DNA of 36,815 bases. It comes from Monosiga brevicollis MX1 (taxonomy: Eukaryota; Opisthokonta; Choanoflagellata; Craspedida; Salpingoecidae). Positions 33,303 through 36,815 of the stretch are shown one piece after another. Position numbers and translations under genes: made by a program. Under the pieces are notes generated by a model. The model worked only from the letters and a program-made list of their open reading frames with translations. It was not told where the DNA came from and made no database searches. The number at the start of each line of letters is the position of its first letter. Within the stretch, counting starts at the first letter, position 1. The stretch covers positions 1,014,081-1,050,895 of the forward strand of contig NW_001865051.1 in the NCBI RefSeq assembly GCF_000002865.3, written 5' to 3'.

Positions 33303-35062
33303 CGCGGATCTTGTGACGATTAGCGTCGTCGACCTCAAAGACCTTGGTCCAGTCAACAGTGGGGAAATAGAATTCGGCCAAGTTGCCAAACAAGCCGCGA
33401 TGAAACGGCGAACGACCCTTGGCGGCTCTGATATAGTCGTAGCGGAACTTATTGACGCCCTCGTTGGTGGTAAAGTCGTCAAACATGATTTGCTTCAGGT
33501 GCATGACCAGCAGCAACGAGACCCACGTCGTATGGAGGCAGCCCTGAGCAAAGAGCCAAGCAATAAACGGCGAGCAAGACGCCTTGATCCATAGGTTATA
33601 GAAAAATGACTCATGACTTGGGCATTCCAGCGAGAAGTCTGTGGGGCAAACGGCGGCGGGCATGAGTCAAAAAGGCTTTGGGCAGCTTAAAATCGGCAGG
33701 GCCCGCACGCAACTTACAGCGCATGCAGCCAACGAGGAACATGATATTGGAGGCCACAAAGCACATGAGATAATGCATAAAATATCGATGGTTTCCAGCA
33801 CCAACATCGTTGTCCACAAAAGGGCACTACGGGCAAAATCAAAAGTGAGGCTAGCCCTTGATCAACTGATGGACGAATGGGCGGCCATGTCAACGCGTAC
33901 ATGGTGATCAAAACGAGCGACACAATGATTGCAAATTCCACAGTGCTTCGAGCGTAGCGGACGGCGGGCCTGTCACATCGCCGCAACAGCACCAACAGCA
34001 CACGATGAGACGATCAAGATGGTGCAAAGGGCGAGCCAAGGCGCATGCCGAGTCTGATCGACGTACAACGCAGGACATGCAGAAGTGATCGGCCGTCAGC
34101 ATGTTGTTCTGGGAGGTGGGCGTTGGACCGAAACGGATGGGATGAGCGCACGGTCACGGCTCGGGTATGAAAAGGCGCAACAGAACGTGCGACTCTACCT
34201 CGGCGAGAGCGATGATGTTGCGGTTGCGCTCCGAAGCCGGAACGACAATTTTGCCAGGATCAGTCGTGTTGGTTTTGTGGAAGGACCAAAACAAAAACGG
34301 AATCAGAATCACCACGCAGAGGTTCTCCATGTTGGTCATCATGTCCCAGAAGAGATAAAAGTAGGTGCCATAGAACACGGACAGGGTCGAGTACCACATG
34401 GCCAGCGAGTTGGGGGCTTCCCCGGGCTTGAGGTAGGTGAGTGTAAACGTCCTGGACAAGGAGCAAGAAGGTGAGATGATCTCAAGAGTAGATATAAACG
34501 AGTAATCTGTCGTCGCGTGGGGTCGCCTCAACGTACTGGAGACTCGTGCACCAGGCGAAAACGGAAAAGGCGAGCATCAGCAGACCGAGCCACACGTTGG
34601 TCTTGAGCTGTTGGTTGAAGTGGGGTTGGAGGTTGAGGGTTGGGGGGAAAGAGGGAGTTGGTGTCAGCGTTATGGCAGAGTGAACGTGTTAGGAAGCAAA
34701 CTCGACACTCAACAGTTTGTGAGACATTAGAGGAAGATACAAAGGTGTGGTCTGGGCACCCACCAGCTCAAAGGCGTAGCCGACCATCAAGATACCAAAG
34801 AACGGGGTCCACAGCAGACAGTAGCGGCGCACAGGCTATGGCGAGGGCATCAGATAAGGTTGCGCGGTAGAACAACATGGCGGTGGCACGTGTGTGGCAT
34901 ACATACATCGCGACGGAGCCAGCCAAAGCGAGGGTTGGCCACGGGCGGCAAATGATGACGCAGCGTGTTCTGGTTCTGCGTCAATTTGCCGCGTGGACCC
35001 TGGCGATCCCAAAGCATGGATCGGCAGGACATTTTCTGCAGAGAAGGCAACGGGTCAAACGA

Positions 35063-35100
<38 letters not shown>

Positions 35101-36814
35101 TGAGAAAAGCAAATCAAGTTTCATGAGAGAATTTGCTGGCGCCGCATTCCGTGTGGTAAAGGTTACAGAGGCAAGCAAGGTAGAGTGTAGCGCACCGTAA
35201 CATTGGGAATGTCGGGGTCGGCGCCAGACTCGATCAGGATGCGAACGGCCACCGTGTTGCTGGTAGCCATGGCATAATGTAGCGCTACACAGACACCAAA
35301 TTACAGAAAGCGAGAAAGAGGCGACAGTCAGTCAGTCAGTCAGTCAGGCGGGCAGAGATGGAAACACGGGATCGAAAAGGTAAGAGGAAACGGTTGATGC
35401 TTTGTGCCAAAGCCAAAGGAGGAGTACCGGTGCTTTGAGATGTGTTGTCTTGGAGGTTCACGTGGGCGCCGAGGCCGATGAGCAAGCGAAAGAGGTCGGG
35501 GGCAAAACATTTGGCCGCGGCCCACATCAGAGCAGTTCGCCCCTCGGTATCGCGGCTGTCCACATCCTAGAAATAAGCGATCCATGCAATGGTTCCCAAT
35601 GTCCGGAAGTGTTCAAAGAGGAAGCGGCATGAGGGTGCCACACGGGCAGCAGGAGACGGTGGACTGGGATGGTATCAGAGGCAAGATTGCCGAGGTACAG
35701 GCGTGGATGGCAAACACGTGCGCAAGAGCATTTTAGCGTCGGAGGATGGATCGTACCGTGCCCTGGGCAACAAAGTAGGCGCAGAGGTTGGCAAACCCAA
35801 ATTGTGCTGCAATGTGCAGCGCATTGAACCCTGGCAAATGAAAGCGTTGAACCGACGGCAGGCATAGGGTGAGAGCAAGCGTGCATAAAAGGGGCCTCAA
35901 AAGTGGCGACTACGCAAAGGTCAACAGGCCAGACCTTGAACATCACGAAAGGTGGGATCGGCACCATGTTTCAAGAGGACGGTCACGGTCTGCAGGTGGC
36001 CCTGTCTGTCACATCGAAGCGTGATCTTGTGAGGTGTGGGGCCGAGAAGGACAGGGCAAGAGGGAAAGGAGCTGTGGGGCACCATGCGGGGCGTACCGAG
36101 TCGCCCAATGGAGCGGGGTTCCTTTGAGCTCGCCACCGATGGCGTCTACGCGAGCGCCCTGCTGCAGAAAATATCTAAGGCGTCGGCAAAGACGGCAAGA
36201 TGGATGAGATTGAAGCGTTATGGGCCGAGGACCATTGCAAGGCAGGACGTGGGGCCCAGGCGGGACTTGTGTCGTTTCAACGCACTTGACGCAGGGAAGA
36301 CGATCGTTGATGGCAGCCCAGTGCAGGCAGGTGATGCCCTCGCTGTCCACGGCGTTGACGTCAAAGCCTGGCGAGGCCAGCAAGGGAGGGCGGGTTGATA
36401 AGCTCAAGCTGGCGTGACTTTGGCTATCAGGCATCTGTGAGCCTGTTGGTGTCTGTACCTTGGTCTTCAATGTGGAAGCGAAGACGCGGCAGGATGCCAC
36501 GCTGCGCCAGCTGGAAGGGAGTCATCTCTTCAACGGTTGGCGGCCGTGACACCTGAAAAGTTGGTTGGGACAGGACAACGAGGCAGGCGCAAGATGGGTT
36601 GTTAGCCTGATGGTATAATGGGACTGAGATCGAGGGCAGGGCCCGTCGGGCATGGGGCTCAAGGCTCAAGGGGACAACCGCGTTGTCGCGTGGTCCGACA
36701 ACTGACCTGTTCCGCTGGGGCCGAACTGGCCGGAGGGGGCGAGGCCTGGCCAGCGGCCGGGGCTTCTACACGGATGCCATCGGAAACAGGCCCAGGGGAA
36801 TGCATATCAGACAT
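33289..36814 (-). CDS. ZDHHC17: Ankyrin-repeat DHHC palmitoyltransferase (ZDHHC17/HIP14-like)
   Basis: Sixteen phase-compatible exons: 36814-36707, 36552-36459, 36367-36286, 36174-36097, 36005-35935, 35830-35757, 35566-35428, 35284-35196, 35035-34907, 34835-34764, 34607-34537, 34451-34199, 34108-34067, 33969-33901, 33826-33718 and 33638-33289, giving about 609 residues (human ZDHHC17: 632). A disordered N-terminus is followed by about six ankyrin repeats ([53 protein letters not shown]). Then come membrane helices, and the catalytic Cys-rich domain [31 protein letters not shown] with intact DHHC, split by an intron between DHH and C. A TTxE-type motif ([10 protein letters not shown]) follows the last helices. 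It S-acylates proteins at Golgi and vesicle membranes; the ankyrin domain recruits substrates such as SNAP25 and huntingtin in animals. The start is the most upstream in-frame ATG in the window. Confidence 0.95.
35066..35098. repeat. A33 (transcript T33) homopolymer in ZDHHC intron
   Basis: It lies in the intron upstream of exon 35035-34907 on the minus strand. Transcripts carry a U33 run 30-60 bases before the acceptor, a likely extended polypyrimidine tract. Confidence 0.95.
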
Positions 36815-36815
36815 T

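Noticed and set aside
33718-33826. Apparent frameshift in the DHHC exon
   Set aside because: A counting slip in a short A-run; the exon is 109 bases and joins correctly on both sides.

Overview
This window looks like nuclear DNA of an intron-rich, unicellular relative of animals; a choanoflagellate of the Monosiga type is my best guess. The reasons are spliceosomal introns in every confidently assigned protein gene (mostly about 80-250 bases), small exons, one intron-less tRNA with a T-run terminator, many simple repeats, a 50-N scaffold gap, and a gene set with animal-like family members (syndapin, SH3BP5, MYPT, HIP14-type DHHC enzyme) beside general eukaryotic genes. No bacterial, viral or transposon genes and no CRISPR array were recognised.

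Layout, left to right: 3' part of a nuclear acidic FKBP prolyl isomerase (+); syndapin/PACSIN F-BAR-SH3 protein (-); CMC4 twin-CX9C mitochondrial protein (+); PIF1-family DNA helicase with an unusual N-terminus (-); a doubtful 86-residue ORF (-); a WD-repeat protein (+); the proteasome regulatory subunit PSMD1/Rpn2 (+); a heat-shock transcription factor (-); tRNA-Ile(AAT) (+); a myosin-phosphatase-targeting (MYPT) ankyrin protein (+); a small two-helix membrane protein (-); an SH3BP5-like coiled-coil protein (+); a ZDHHC17/HIP14-like ankyrin palmitoyltransferase (-), whose start lies at the right edge. Exon boundaries were assigned by hand from GT/AG sites, reading phase and family similarity. 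For PACSIN, CMC4, PIF1, the WD protein, PSMD1, HSF, the small membrane protein, SH3BP5 and ZDHHC every junction keeps the frame. One junction in the MYPT gene does not.

The genes do not form one pathway. Four relate to membrane traffic, cytoskeleton or palmitoylation (PACSIN, SH3BP5, MYPT, DHHC) and two to protein quality control (HSF, PSMD1, which are convergent). I do not see a clear novel multi-gene system. The most interesting observations are a Cys-cluster plus XPA-like helix at the N-terminus of PIF1, terminator-like hairpins with T-runs at gene ends, a recurring TTGTCAGA element, a GGCTCA hexanucleotide array, and a splice-donor consensus that keeps G at +5 but rarely has A at +4.
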